Shown here piece after piece: positions 17,536 through 26,047 of a stretch of 64,000 nt of DNA. Origin of the DNA: Mesorhizobium sp. YIM 152430 (GTDB lineage Bacteria > Pseudomonadota > Alphaproteobacteria > Rhizobiales > Rhizobiaceae); contig NZ_JARGES010000030.1 of NCBI RefSeq assembly GCF_029210365.1, positions 35,340-99,339 of the forward strand, in the 5' to 3' direction. The position numbers and the translations under genes are program-made. The notes below the pieces were generated by a model. The model was not told the origin of the DNA. It saw nothing but the letters and a program-made list of their open reading frames with translations, and did not search any database. The number at the start of each line of letters is the position of its first letter. Positions within the stretch are counted from its first letter, which is position 1.

Positions 17536-18968
17536 GCGACTTGGCGCGAGCCCTGAGCTAGGGCCCGCTGCGCGAACACAGGCCCAATGCCAATGAGGAT
17601 CGTCTGGTCAGCGTCGAACGTCGAAAGCGCCTGCGCCAGGCCTGCCAGATCGGTGCGGCCGAGCCGCTCGGTCGGCCGCGCGAGATCGGCGGCGACGGCG
17701 ACAGGCGTCGCGGCCGCCATGCCACGAGCAATCATCGTCGCCGCGATTTCATCCGCCATGCGCGCGCCCATGTAGAAGATGGTAGTCGCCGACGGGTCCG
17801 CGATCGCCGCCCAGTCGACATCGTCCGGCAGGCCGCCCTTCTTCGAATGCCCAGTCACGAAGCGCACGGACTTCGCCCTGTCGCGATGGGTGAGCGAGAT
17901 GCCGAGCGCGGACGCCATCGCGAGGCCCGCCGTGATGCCCGGCACCACGTCGAAGCCGATACCCGCAGAGCGCAACACCTCGATCTCCTCGCCAGCCCGG
18001 CCGAAGATCATCGGATCGCCCGACTTCAGCCGCACGACGCGCCGCCCGGCCTTTGCCAGCGCGACCATCCTGTCGTTGATTTCGTGCTGGCGGCAGCTCG
18101 GCCGGCCCGCCCGCTTGCCGACGAGAATGCGCCGCGCCTCGCGGCGGGCGAGCTCCAGCACATCGTCGGAAACGAGGTCGTCGAAGAGGATGACGTCTGC
18201 CGCCTGCAGCGCCCGCATCGCCTTCAAGGTGAGGAGTTCGGCATCGCCCGGCCCCGCGCCGACAAAGGTGACATGCCCCTCCCGGCTCGCGCCATCCTTG
18301 CCGATCATCGAGTCGATGTCGGCATCTGCTGTAGGTGCTTCGCCAAAAGCCCGGTCGGCAAACCGTTCCCAGAAGGCACGGCGCGGCGCGCCCATGGCGA
18401 GCCTTTCATTCACCTTTTCGCGCCAGTCGCGCGCCCACGCCGTCCACTCCGCGAGTGATGGCGGGAGCAGCGTTTCGATGCGGCGACGGATCGCCTGTCC
18501 GATGATCGGGGCCGCGCCCGCCGTCGAAATGCCGATCACGGCGGGCGAGCGGTTGACGATCGCACCGAACTGGAAATCGCAGAAGGCTGGCTTGTCGATG
18601 ACGTTGCAGGCGGCGCCCGCCACGCGCGCGGCATGCCGAAAGCGCTCGGCATCCGCTGCGCCCTCTGCGTCGGCGACGGCAATCACGGCATCGGCGAGAT
18701 CGCCTGCCTGCCACTCGCGGTCGTGAAGTGACACGCCCGGTTCGCGTTCGGCAAGGCGGACAAGCTCCTCGCACCGGCCCTCGCGCTGCGCGTAGACGTG
18801 GAGATCGGCACCCGCAGCCGCGATCAGTTCCGCTTTCCAGGCGGCCGCCGCCGTGCCGCCGGCGACGACGGCGCGCCGGCCGGCCAGGTCGTAGAAGACG
18901 GGTAGGACGCTGAGCGGCCGGATGCGGGCTGGCGCGGCGTCACTCGGCTGCCTGGGCAGGATATGCAT
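17532..18968 (-). CDS. cysG: Siroheme synthase (CysG)
   Basis: A 478-residue trifunctional enzyme that makes siroheme, the cofactor of NirB. The N-terminal half (LPVFYDLAGRRAVVAGGTAA, then GAACNVIDKPAFCDFQFGAI) is the NAD-dependent dehydrogenase and ferrochelatase; the C-terminal half (VTFVGAGPGDAELLTLKAMR, VVRLKSGDPMIFGRAGEE, VVPGITAGLAMASALGI) is the uroporphyrinogen III methyltransferase. The ATG at 18968 is chosen; the frame extends upstream into low-complexity Ala/Pro/Arg sequence antisense-like to nasA. It overlaps the end of the nitrate reductase gene by 29 bases and ends the nas operon, which explains its presence here. Confidence 0.9.
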   Translation of the reverse strand: MHILPRQPSDAAPARIRPLSVLPVFYDLAGRRAVVAGGTAAAAWKAELIAAAGADLHVYAQREGRCEELVRLAEREPGVSLHDREWQAGDLADAVIAVADAEGAADAERFRHAARVAGAACNVIDKPAFCDFQFGAIVNRSPAVIGISTAGAAPIIGQAIRRRIETLLPPSLAEWTAWARDWREKVNERLAMGAPRRAFWERFADRAFGEAPTADADIDSMIGKDGASREGHVTFVGAGPGDAELLTLKAMRALQAADVILFDDLVSDDVLELARREARRILVGKRAGRPSCRQHEINDRMVALAKAGRRVVRLKSGDPMIFGRAGEEIEVLRSAGIGFDVVPGITAGLAMASALGISLTHRDRAKSVRFVTGHSKKGGLPDDVDWAAIADPSATTIFYMGARMADEIAATMIARGMAAATPVAVAADLARPTERLGRTDLAGLAQALSTFDADQTILIGIGPVFAQRALAQGSRQVA

Positions 18969-21621
18969 CGACGATTCTCCTGATCTCGGAGCGGCACGAG
19001 CCGCAATTGGTGCCGGCGCCGAGCGCCTGGCCGATGGCGTCGAGGCTGCGGCAGCCGGATTGCGCGGCGGCGGCAAGCTGGTTAACGCCGACATTGAAGC
19101 AGGCGCAGACGACGCGCCCGATCGAGGGTCCCGCCTCCGGCGCGCGGCCGGACAAAAGTGCCCGCCGTTCGCCTGCCGAAAGCCGGTCCGGTGAGGCGAG
19201 CAGCGACGTCAGCCACGCCGCATCCGGCAGATGGGCGACGGGCGCGACCATCAACGCCTCCGCCAGCGAGCCTGCTCCGTCAAGCATCGCGGCGCGATAG
19301 TTCAGCCCATGCCGATCGCGATATTCGACGAGGCTTTCGGCCATCGCCGGCAGCAAAGCGCGCGCCAGCAGGATGCCTTGGTCAGGCGTCTCCGTACCGG
19401 TCAGCGCATAGGACCAGCCGCCCGCGACCGCCTGCCGGCTCCAGTGGACGAAGCCGGTCGGGCGGAGGTCGCGGCGCGTCAGGAGCACGGCCTGCCAGGC
19501 GACCGTCTCGCGCGAGATTCGCGCCGGCACGTGCTTCAGTTCAGGCTGGCCGGAATAGGCGTCGGTGACGGGCGAGGAGAGCGCGCCTGCGCCCGACATC
19601 GCGGCGAACTGGCCGCTCCAGTGCATCGGCAGGAAGGCGTGGCCGGGGCGCTGCGCATCGCCGAGCCGAACCCGCGCGCGGGCAAAGCCGAAGCGCGTCT
19701 CGATTCGCGCCAGGTCGCCGTCGCGCAATCCATGCGCAATCGCGTCGCGCGGATGAAGGTCGATCACCGGCTCGGGCGCATTGGCGGCGAGCCGCGGCAC
19801 GAGGCCGGTGCGCGTCATCGTGTGCCACTGGTCGCGCATGCGGCCTGTATTGAGGACGAGCGGATGGTCCGCCGTCACCGACAGGACCGGGCCTTCCTGA
19901 CGGACGGCGACGAAGCGGGCGCGCCCGTCGGGGGTGGCGAAACGGCCATCGGCGAAGAGCCGCTCGGCATCGTTGCCGCCCTTCATGGCGGGCCAGAGGC
20001 GTGGTTCGAAGGCGTCGTAGTCGGCGTCCGCAATCTCCTCGAGGTCGCCGATGTGGAATTCGCGCCCGCCCGCGTTCTCGAAGGCGGAGAGCGCCGCATG
20101 CTCGCGCAGGATCGCGGCCGGACCGTCATAGGCGAAGGCGTCGCCGAAACCCATGCGCTGCGCGACGCCGCAGACGATGCGCCAGTCGGCCCGCGCCTCG
20201 CCGGGGAGGGCCAAGAAGGCGCGCTGGCGCGACATGCGGCGCTCCGAATTCGTGACCATGCCTTCCTTCTCGCCCCAGCCGGCGGCCGGAAGCAGGACCT
20301 CGGCATAACGGGTGGTGTCGGTGCGGGTGACGTCGGAGACGACCACGAAGTCGCACGCCTTCAGCGCCGCGCGCACCCGGTTCGCATCGGGCATCGACGC
20401 CGCAGGATTGGTGCCCATGATCCAGAGCGCCTTGACCTTGCCTTCGCCGATGGCGCGGAAAAGATCGACCGCCTTCAGCCCCGGCCTGCGGGCAGTGTCC
20501 GGCGCGTTCCAGAACCGCGCGACGCGGTCGATGTCAGCCGGCACATCGAAGTTCATGTGGGCCGCGAGCTGGTTCGCGAGCCCGCCGACCTCGCGCCCGC
20601 CCATTGCGTTCGGCTGTCCCGTCACCGAGAACGGCCCCGCCCCCGGCCGTCCGATCCGCCCCGTCGCCAGATGGCAATTGAGGATGGCATTGACCTTGTC
20701 GGTGCCGTGCGCGGACTGGTTGACGCCCTGGCTGTAAACCGTGACCGTGCGCGGTGTCGCCGCGAAGGCGTCGACGAACGCCTGCACGTCGGCCGTCCGC
20801 AGGCCGCAGCCGCGCGCGACATCTTCCAATGAAGGCGCATCCGCGCTCGCCAGCGACAGCGCTTCGGCAAATCCGTTCGTATGCGCCGCAACATAGTCCT
20901 GAGCGACCGCGCCCATCCGCGCCAAATGCGCGAGCAGCCCGTTGAAGAGCAGGACGTCCGTGCCCGGATTGAGCGCCAGGTGCAGGTCGCATTCCTCCGC
21001 CGTCGCGGTGCGACGCGGATCGATAACGACAATCTTCGTTCCTCTCGCCTGCCGCGTGGCCAGCATCCGCTGGTAGAGCACCGGATGGCACCAGGCCGTG
21101 TTCGACCCGACGAGGATGATCAGGTCGGCCTCCTCAAAATCGGCATAGATGCCCGGCACCACATCCTCGCCGAACGCGCGGCGATGTCCGGCGACCGACG
21201 ACGCCATGCAGAGCCGCGAATTCGTGTCGATGTTGCCCGAGCCGATAAAGCCTTTCATCAGCTTGTTGACGACGTAGTAGTCCTCGGTCAGCAACTGGCC
21301 CGACACGTAGAAGGCGAAGGCGTCCGGCCCATATTCCGTGACCGTCTTGGCAAAGCGCGCGGCGACGACGTCCAGTGCTTCGTCCCACCCGGCAGCCCTG
21401 CCGCCGATCTCAGGCTGAAGCAGCCTTCCGTCGAGCCCCATCGTCTCCCCGAGCGCCGCGCCCTTGGAGCAGAGCCGGCCGAGATTGGCCGGATGGTTCG
21501 GGTCGCCGCGGACGGTGACCTCGCCATCCGCGGCGACCTTCGCCAGCACGCCGCAACCCACCCCGCAATAGGGGCAGGTCGTCCTCACCTCGGCCACCGG
21601 GCGATCCTGCATCGCGCTCAC
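18940..21621 (-). CDS. nasA: Assimilatory nitrate reductase catalytic subunit
   Basis: An 893-residue molybdopterin oxidoreductase. The N terminus binds a 4Fe-4S cluster (CPYCGVGCGVL and GRLCSKGAALG); the central part has TNSRLCMASSVAGHRRAFGE, VVIDPRRTATAEECDLHL and YSQGVNQSAHGTDKVNAI typical of NasA/NapA enzymes; a C-terminal BFD-like domain (VCACFNVGVNQLAAAA and GTNCGSCRSEIRRIV) holds a 2Fe-2S cluster, as in Klebsiella NasA-type enzymes. It reduces nitrate to nitrite in the cytoplasm. The start is GTG at 21621, overlapping the nirD stop as GTGA; an ATG three codons in is an alternative. Confidence 0.92.
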   Translation of the reverse strand: MSAMQDRPVAEVRTTCPYCGVGCGVLAKVAADGEVTVRGDPNHPANLGRLCSKGAALGETMGLDGRLLQPEIGGRAAGWDEALDVVAARFAKTVTEYGPDAFAFYVSGQLLTEDYYVVNKLMKGFIGSGNIDTNSRLCMASSVAGHRRAFGEDVVPGIYADFEEADLIILVGSNTAWCHPVLYQRMLATRQARGTKIVVIDPRRTATAEECDLHLALNPGTDVLLFNGLLAHLARMGAVAQDYVAAHTNGFAEALSLASADAPSLEDVARGCGLRTADVQAFVDAFAATPRTVTVYSQGVNQSAHGTDKVNAILNCHLATGRIGRPGAGPFSVTGQPNAMGGREVGGLANQLAAHMNFDVPADIDRVARFWNAPDTARRPGLKAVDLFRAIGEGKVKALWIMGTNPAASMPDANRVRAALKACDFVVVSDVTRTDTTRYAEVLLPAAGWGEKEGMVTNSERRMSRQRAFLALPGEARADWRIVCGVAQRMGFGDAFAYDGPAAILREHAALSAFENAGGREFHIGDLEEIADADYDAFEPRLWPAMKGGNDAERLFADGRFATPDGRARFVAVRQEGPVLSVTADHPLVLNTGRMRDQWHTMTRTGLVPRLAANAPEPVIDLHPRDAIAHGLRDGDLARIETRFGFARARVRLGDAQRPGHAFLPMHWSGQFAAMSGAGALSSPVTDAYSGQPELKHVPARISRETVAWQAVLLTRRDLRPTGFVHWSRQAVAGGWSYALTGTETPDQGILLARALLPAMAESLVEYRDRHGLNYRAAMLDGAGSLAEALMVAPVAHLPDAAWLTSLLASPDRLSAGERRALLSGRAPEAGPSIGRVVCACFNVGVNQLAAAAQSGCRSLDAIGQALGAGTNCGSCRSEIRRIVDAYPAQAAE

Positions 21622-21956
21622 TCCGCCGCAAGGATCGCGGGTTCGAGGCCGAGCCGGATGCGGCCTTCCTCGACGCTGACGGGGATCGTTCTGACCGCGC
21701 CCTCGTCCACCCCCAGCGCCTTGCCGGTCTCGAGCGAGATGACCCAGTTGTGGAGCGGGCAGGTCACCGCCGCGCCATGGACGATGCCCTCGCTCAGATG
21801 CCCGCCGCGGTGCGGACAGTGATCCTCGATGGCAAAGATGCGGTCGTCGGCGGTGCGGAAGACGCCGATCCGTCCCTGCGGCGTCGCCACGCAGCGCGCG
21901 CCGCGTTGGGGAATGTCGGCGATCGTGCCGATGTCGAACCAGTGCTCCGCGCTCAT
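21618..21956 (-). CDS. nirD: Nitrite reductase small subunit NirD
   Basis: A 112-residue Rieske-fold protein; the cluster ligand region EDHCPHRGGHLSEG and CPLHNWVISLETGKALG retains both C-x-H and C-x2-H pairs. It partners NirB in NADH-dependent nitrite reduction to ammonium. It overlaps nirB and nasA by four bases at each end, indicating tight translational coupling. Confidence 0.92.
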   Translation of the reverse strand: MSAEHWFDIGTIADIPQRGARCVATPQGRIGVFRTADDRIFAIEDHCPHRGGHLSEGIVHGAAVTCPLHNWVISLETGKALGVDEGAVRTIPVSVEEGRIRLGLEPAILAAE

Positions 21957-24403
21957 TCCGCTGCCTCCTTGAAGGCGAGCGCCGTCATCGGGCGGAACTC
22001 GTGCTTGTCCTTGCCCGAGACACGCTCGGACCAGGGGTCGACCTGCGCGAATTTCTGGCTGAAGACGAAACGGTCGAAATAGGCGCGGCGGCGCTCACGG
22101 TCGTCGAGCACCTGACGGCGCACCTCGTCGGTGCCGATACGCTTTGCCCATTTGTAGATGCGCTCCAGATAGCGCGCCTGCTCGCGATACATCTGGACGA
22201 TCGCGACGATCACCTCCAGCGCCTCGTCCTCGGTCGGGACGAGGCCGAGAACCTCCGTGCCCTTGATGTCGAGGCCTGCAGCGCCGGCAAAGTGGATCTC
22301 GTAGCCCGAGTCGACGCAGATCACGCCGACATCCTTGCAGGTCGCCTCCGCACAGTTTCGCGGGCAGCCGGAGACGGCCATCTTCACCTTGGCCGGCGTC
22401 CACGAGCCCCACATGAATTTCTCGATGCGGATGCCGAAACCGGTCGAATCCTGCGTGCCGAAGCGGCACCAGTCCGTGCCGACGCAGGTCTTCACGGTGC
22501 GCAGGCCCTTGGCGTAGGCGTGGCCGGAGACGAACCCCGCCTGGCCGAGGTCGGACCAGACGGCGGGCAAATCCTCCTTGCGGATTCCCAGCATGTCGAT
22601 GCGTTGGCCGCCCGTCACCTTCACGGTCGGAATCGCGAACTTGTCGACGACGTCGGCGATTGCACGCAGTTCGGCCGCGCTCGTCACGCCGCCCCACATG
22701 CGCGGCACGACCGAATAGGTGCCATCCTTCTGGATGTTGGCGTGGACGCGCTCGTTGACGAAACGCGACTGGTAGTCGTCGGAATATTCGTCGGGCCAGT
22801 CGCAGACTAGGTAATAGTTCAGCGCCGGTCGGCATTTCGCGCAGCCGCAGGACGTCTTCCACTCCAGTTCCTGCATCACCGACGGAATCGTCTTCAGTTC
22901 CTTCGCCTTGATAAGCCGGCGCACATCGTCATGGCCAAGATCGGTGCAGCCGCACATGGGCTGGACGGCCGCCGGGTTGTAGGCGGTGCCGAGCGTCAAC
23001 GTCATCAGCTTCTCGACGAGCCCGGTGCAGGTGCCGCAGGACGCCGACGCCTTGGTGTGCGCGCGCACCTCGTCGAGGCTCGTCAGGCCCCTCGCGGTGA
23101 TCGTGCCGGTGATCTTGCCCTTGCAGACGCCGTTGCAGCCGCAGATCTCGGCGTCATCCGCCAAGGCCGCAACGGCCGCCAGAGGGTCCGCCGGAGCGCC
23201 TCCCTGGAACATCTGGCCGAAGATCAGCGTGTCGCGCATCTGCGAGATGTCGGTCGCCTTCTTCTTCAGGTCGTTGAACCAGGCGCCGTCGCCCGTCTCG
23301 CCGAAGAGGACCGTCCCGATGATGCGGTTGTCCTTGAGGACGACGCGCTTGTAGATGCCGGCCGAGGCGTCGCGCAGGATGATTTCGTCGCGGTCGTCGC
23401 CATCGGCGAAATCGCCCAGCGAATAAAGGTCGATGCCGGTGACCTTGAGCTTGGTCGGCGTGTCTGTATGAACGAAGCGCTTGTCCTCGCCGCCGGTCAA
23501 TGCCGCCGCCGCGACCCGTGCCATCTCGTAGAGCGGGGCGACGAGGCCGTAGACATTGCCGGCAACCTCCGCGCATTCGCCTACGGCAAGAATGTCGGGG
23601 TCCGAAGTCACCATCCGGTCGTCGGTGAGGATGCCGCGATTGACGGAAAGGCCCGCTTCCTTGGCCAAAGCCGTGTTCGGGCGGATGCCGACCGCCATGA
23701 CGACCAGCTTCGCGGGAATGATCGTCCCGTCTGCGAGCTCGACGCCCTCGACACTGCCGTCGCCGACGATCGCCCTGGTGTTGGCCTTGGTGATCACGTT
23801 GATTCCGCGCGCCTCGACGGCCTTTTGCAGCAAGTACCCGGCCGCCGGATCGAGCTGGCGCTCCATCAGCGTCGGCATGACATGGAGCACCGTGACGTCC
23901 ATGCCGCGCTCCTTCAGGCCCGCCGCGGCTTCCAGGCCCAAAAGGCCACCGCCGATCACCACCGCCTTTTGCCGCGACTGGGCGGCCAGAAGCATGGCGT
24001 TGACGTCGTCGAGATCGCGATAGGTGATGACGCCCGGAAGATCGGCGCCGGGAACGGGAATGATGAAGGGCACCGAGCCGGTCGCGATCACCAGCCGGTC
24101 GTAGGGCTCGGTCACGCCCTGGTCCGACGTCACCGTCTTCGCGTCGCGGTCGATGGCGACGATGCGATGACCCTTGTAGAGCGTGATGCCGTTGGCGACG
24201 TACCAGCCGTCGCCGTGGATCACGATCTCCTCATAGGCCTTCTCGCCCGACAGGACCGGCGACAGCATGATGCGATCGTAGTTCACGCGCGGCTCGGCGT
24301 TGAAGATGGTGATCGCATAGCGGCCGGGCGCGGCTTCGATCAGATGCTCCAGCATGCGCCCGGGGGCCATGCCGTTGCCGATGATGACGAGTCTTTGCGA
24401 CAT
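21953..24403 (-). CDS. nirB: NADH nitrite reductase large subunit NirB
   Basis: An 816-residue siroheme enzyme. The N-terminal FAD/NADH domain starts RLVIIGNGMAPGRMLEHLIE; a middle BFD-type domain has EICGCNGVCKGKI and ASCGTCTGLVEKL with a further CGC-rich pair (MCGCTDLG, TSCGCAKCRPALNYY); the C-terminal nitrite/sulfite reductase half has KTCVGTDWCRFGTQDS and CPRNCAEATCKDVG for the siroheme-4Fe-4S centre. It reduces nitrite to ammonium. The ATG at 24403 starts at the Rossmann fold; the open frame upstream is antisense-like over the transporter and ignored. Confidence 0.94.
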   Translation of the reverse strand: MSQRLVIIGNGMAPGRMLEHLIEAAPGRYAITIFNAEPRVNYDRIMLSPVLSGEKAYEEIVIHGDGWYVANGITLYKGHRIVAIDRDAKTVTSDQGVTEPYDRLVIATGSVPFIIPVPGADLPGVITYRDLDDVNAMLLAAQSRQKAVVIGGGLLGLEAAAGLKERGMDVTVLHVMPTLMERQLDPAAGYLLQKAVEARGINVITKANTRAIVGDGSVEGVELADGTIIPAKLVVMAVGIRPNTALAKEAGLSVNRGILTDDRMVTSDPDILAVGECAEVAGNVYGLVAPLYEMARVAAAALTGGEDKRFVHTDTPTKLKVTGIDLYSLGDFADGDDRDEIILRDASAGIYKRVVLKDNRIIGTVLFGETGDGAWFNDLKKKATDISQMRDTLIFGQMFQGGAPADPLAAVAALADDAEICGCNGVCKGKITGTITARGLTSLDEVRAHTKASASCGTCTGLVEKLMTLTLGTAYNPAAVQPMCGCTDLGHDDVRRLIKAKELKTIPSVMQELEWKTSCGCAKCRPALNYYLVCDWPDEYSDDYQSRFVNERVHANIQKDGTYSVVPRMWGGVTSAAELRAIADVVDKFAIPTVKVTGGQRIDMLGIRKEDLPAVWSDLGQAGFVSGHAYAKGLRTVKTCVGTDWCRFGTQDSTGFGIRIEKFMWGSWTPAKVKMAVSGCPRNCAEATCKDVGVICVDSGYEIHFAGAAGLDIKGTEVLGLVPTEDEALEVIVAIVQMYREQARYLERIYKWAKRIGTDEVRRQVLDDRERRRAYFDRFVFSQKFAQVDPWSERVSGKDKHEFRPMTALAFKEAAE

Positions 24404-24420
24404 GGGTTTGCTCCTCGCGG

Positions 24421-25698
24421 TCATTCGGCGGCGGGCGCCAAGGCGGGCGCGCGCTCGATGTTGCGGATGGCCAGGTGCATCCAGGCAAGGCTCGCGGCGA
24501 CGATGAGGAAGAGCAGCATGAAGCAGCTCGTCCACTGGCCGGTCACGTCGCGCAGCACGCCGAAGGCGAAGGGCAGGACGAAGCCTCCCAGTCCGCCGAT
24601 CATGCCGACGAGGCCGCCGACCGCGCCGACATTCTGCGGATAATAGACGGGGATGTGCTTGTAGACGGCCGCCTTGCCGAGGCTCATGACGAAGCCGAGG
24701 ATGAAGACGAGCACGATGAACACCGCCGGCCCGATCGCAAAGGCCATGGCGCCCTCGCCCGCGACGAGGCCGAGCGAATAGTCGGGTAGACCGAGAAGCG
24801 CCGTCACCGCCGCCGCGACGAGGAACATCGTATACATGACCGCGCGCGCGCCGTAGCGATCCGACAGGACGCCGCCATAGGCGCGGAAGATCGAGGCCGG
24901 GATCGAATAGGCTGCGCCGACGATCCCCGCCGTGGCGATGTCGAAGCCGTAGACGCCGATCAGGTAGCGCGGCAGCCAGAGCGCCAGCGCAACGAAGGCG
25001 CCGAAGGCGAAGAAGTAGTAGAGCGAGAAGCGCCAGACGCGCAGATCCCTCAGCGGCGCGAATTCGGCGGCGAAGCTGCGGACCTGCCCCGCGCCGGTCC
25101 GCCGGCGCCCGCGGATTACCGGGTCGTCCTCGGTCGCCAGCCAGAAGACGACCGTCATGACGACGAGCGCCGCCGCCCAGATCAGCGCAACCGACTGCCA
25201 GCCCCAGGCGATCATGACGAAAGGCGCGACGAACTTCGTCACCGCAGCGCCGACATTGCCGACGCCGAAGATGCCGAGCGCCGTGCCCTGCCGCGCCGTT
25301 GCGTAGAAGCGCGAGACGTAGGCGACGCCCACCGCGAACGAGCCGCCCGCGAGCCCCACGCCGAGCGCCGCGACAAGCATCCCGCCATAAGTGGTGGCGA
25401 AGGCGAGCAGGAAGGTGGCCACCGCCGCCGCGAGCATGGTCAGCGTATAGACGAGGCGCCCGCCGTAGCGGTCGGTCCAGATGCCGAGCAGCATGCGCAC
25501 CAGCGAGCCGGTGAGGATCGGCATGCCGATCAGGAGGCCGAATTCGGTCTCCGTCAGCCCGAGCTCGTCCTTGATGCGGATGCCGATGATGGAAAAGATC
25601 GTCCACACCGCAAAGCAGACGGTGAAGGCGATCGTCGACAGCGACAGCGCCTGGGTGGCGCCGGGATGAGAGTGATCCGGTTTCAGTGCTTGTGTCAT
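24421..25698 (-). CDS. Nitrate/nitrite MFS transporter (NarK/NasA type)
   Basis: A 425-residue transporter with about twelve membrane helices. It contains the NNP-family features LGIWTDRYGGRLVYTLTMLA in the first half and a Gly-rich helix FGVGNVGAAVTKFVAPF. It imports nitrate and possibly exports nitrite. AAGGAG lies upstream of the ATG. First gene of the nas structural operon, 17 bases before nirB, and directly downstream of the regulated leader. Confidence 0.9.
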   Translation of the reverse strand: MTQALKPDHSHPGATQALSLSTIAFTVCFAVWTIFSIIGIRIKDELGLTETEFGLLIGMPILTGSLVRMLLGIWTDRYGGRLVYTLTMLAAAVATFLLAFATTYGGMLVAALGVGLAGGSFAVGVAYVSRFYATARQGTALGIFGVGNVGAAVTKFVAPFVMIAWGWQSVALIWAAALVVMTVVFWLATEDDPVIRGRRRTGAGQVRSFAAEFAPLRDLRVWRFSLYYFFAFGAFVALALWLPRYLIGVYGFDIATAGIVGAAYSIPASIFRAYGGVLSDRYGARAVMYTMFLVAAAVTALLGLPDYSLGLVAGEGAMAFAIGPAVFIVLVFILGFVMSLGKAAVYKHIPVYYPQNVGAVGGLVGMIGGLGGFVLPFAFGVLRDVTGQWTSCFMLLFLIVAASLAWMHLAIRNIERAPALAPAAE

Positions 25699-25748
25699 TT
25701 CTGGCTCCTTGGCCGGCGTGGGAAGCGCCGCACGGGTGGCTGAAAACG

Positions 25749-25815
25749 AAAAAAGCTGCCGCCAGGCCGCTGCCCCGCGCCAGTCGCGCGAAGAAGGAGC
25801 CTGAACGGCAGCTTT
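25749..25815 (-). terminator. Leader terminator before the nas operon
   Basis: On the minus strand AAAGCTGCCGTTCAG (25801-25815) pairs with CCTGGCGGCAGCTTT (25752-25766), followed by a run of six T (25754-25749). The hairpin lies between the promoter and the transporter gene, so it would stop transcription unless overcome. This fits NasT-controlled antitermination. Confidence 0.8.
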
Positions 25816-25823
25816 GCCTGGAA

Positions 25824-25864
25824 GCGCCCGCCATTGGACGCCGATCTCGTGACCCTTACGGGTC
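25824..25864 (-). promoter_or_regulatory. Candidate ANTAR-binding RNA hairpins
   Basis: Just upstream of the leader terminator, the minus strand has GACCCGTAAGGGTC (25851-25864) and then GCGTCC-AATGGC-GGGCGC (25824-25841). The second has a six-base loop with A at position 1 and G at position 4, the pattern reported for ANTAR target RNAs; the first has a smaller loop and fits less well. NasT, encoded next door, has the matching ANTAR domain. Confidence 0.55.
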
Positions 25865-25876
25865 TACGACATGAGA

Positions 25877-25892
25877 CGCACGGACCGTGCCA
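25877..25892 (-). promoter_or_regulatory. Sigma-54-like promoter for the nas operon
   Basis: TGGCACGGTCCGTGCG on the minus strand has GG and GC elements with exactly ten bases between them, matching the -24/-12 sigma-54 consensus. The core GCACGGACCGTGC is also a perfect palindrome, so an operator is an alternative reading. It is positioned just upstream of the leader hairpins. Confidence 0.5.
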
Positions 25893-26047
25893 GTTTTCGC
25901 AAATTGGCGAAAATCACGTAGATTCATGAGCTTAAGTGGATTCGGCCGAAACCGACCTTGAACCGGGCTTGGCGCATCTGCGCGCATTGCAGCACAAATC
26001 CGCCCATAGATTGCGCAAGTGCAACATGATGATGCCGAAGTAGGCAG

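Noticed and set aside
19231..20832. A 533-residue plus-strand frame opposite the nitrate reductase gene
   Set aside because: It is fully antisense to a well-supported molybdoenzyme and has the Arg/Val/Glu/Asp-rich composition of a shadow frame.
22931..24643. A 570-residue plus-strand frame opposite nirB
   Set aside because: Antisense shadow; no family features, while the minus strand encodes NirB with all its Fe-S and sirohaem motifs.
24404..25834. An open frame continuing far upstream of nirB across the transporter gene
   Set aside because: It is an antisense-frame artefact of GC-rich coding DNA; the encoded sequence is Arg/Ala low-complexity and the transporter in the other frame is clearly the real gene. 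nirB starts at its Rossmann motif at 24403.
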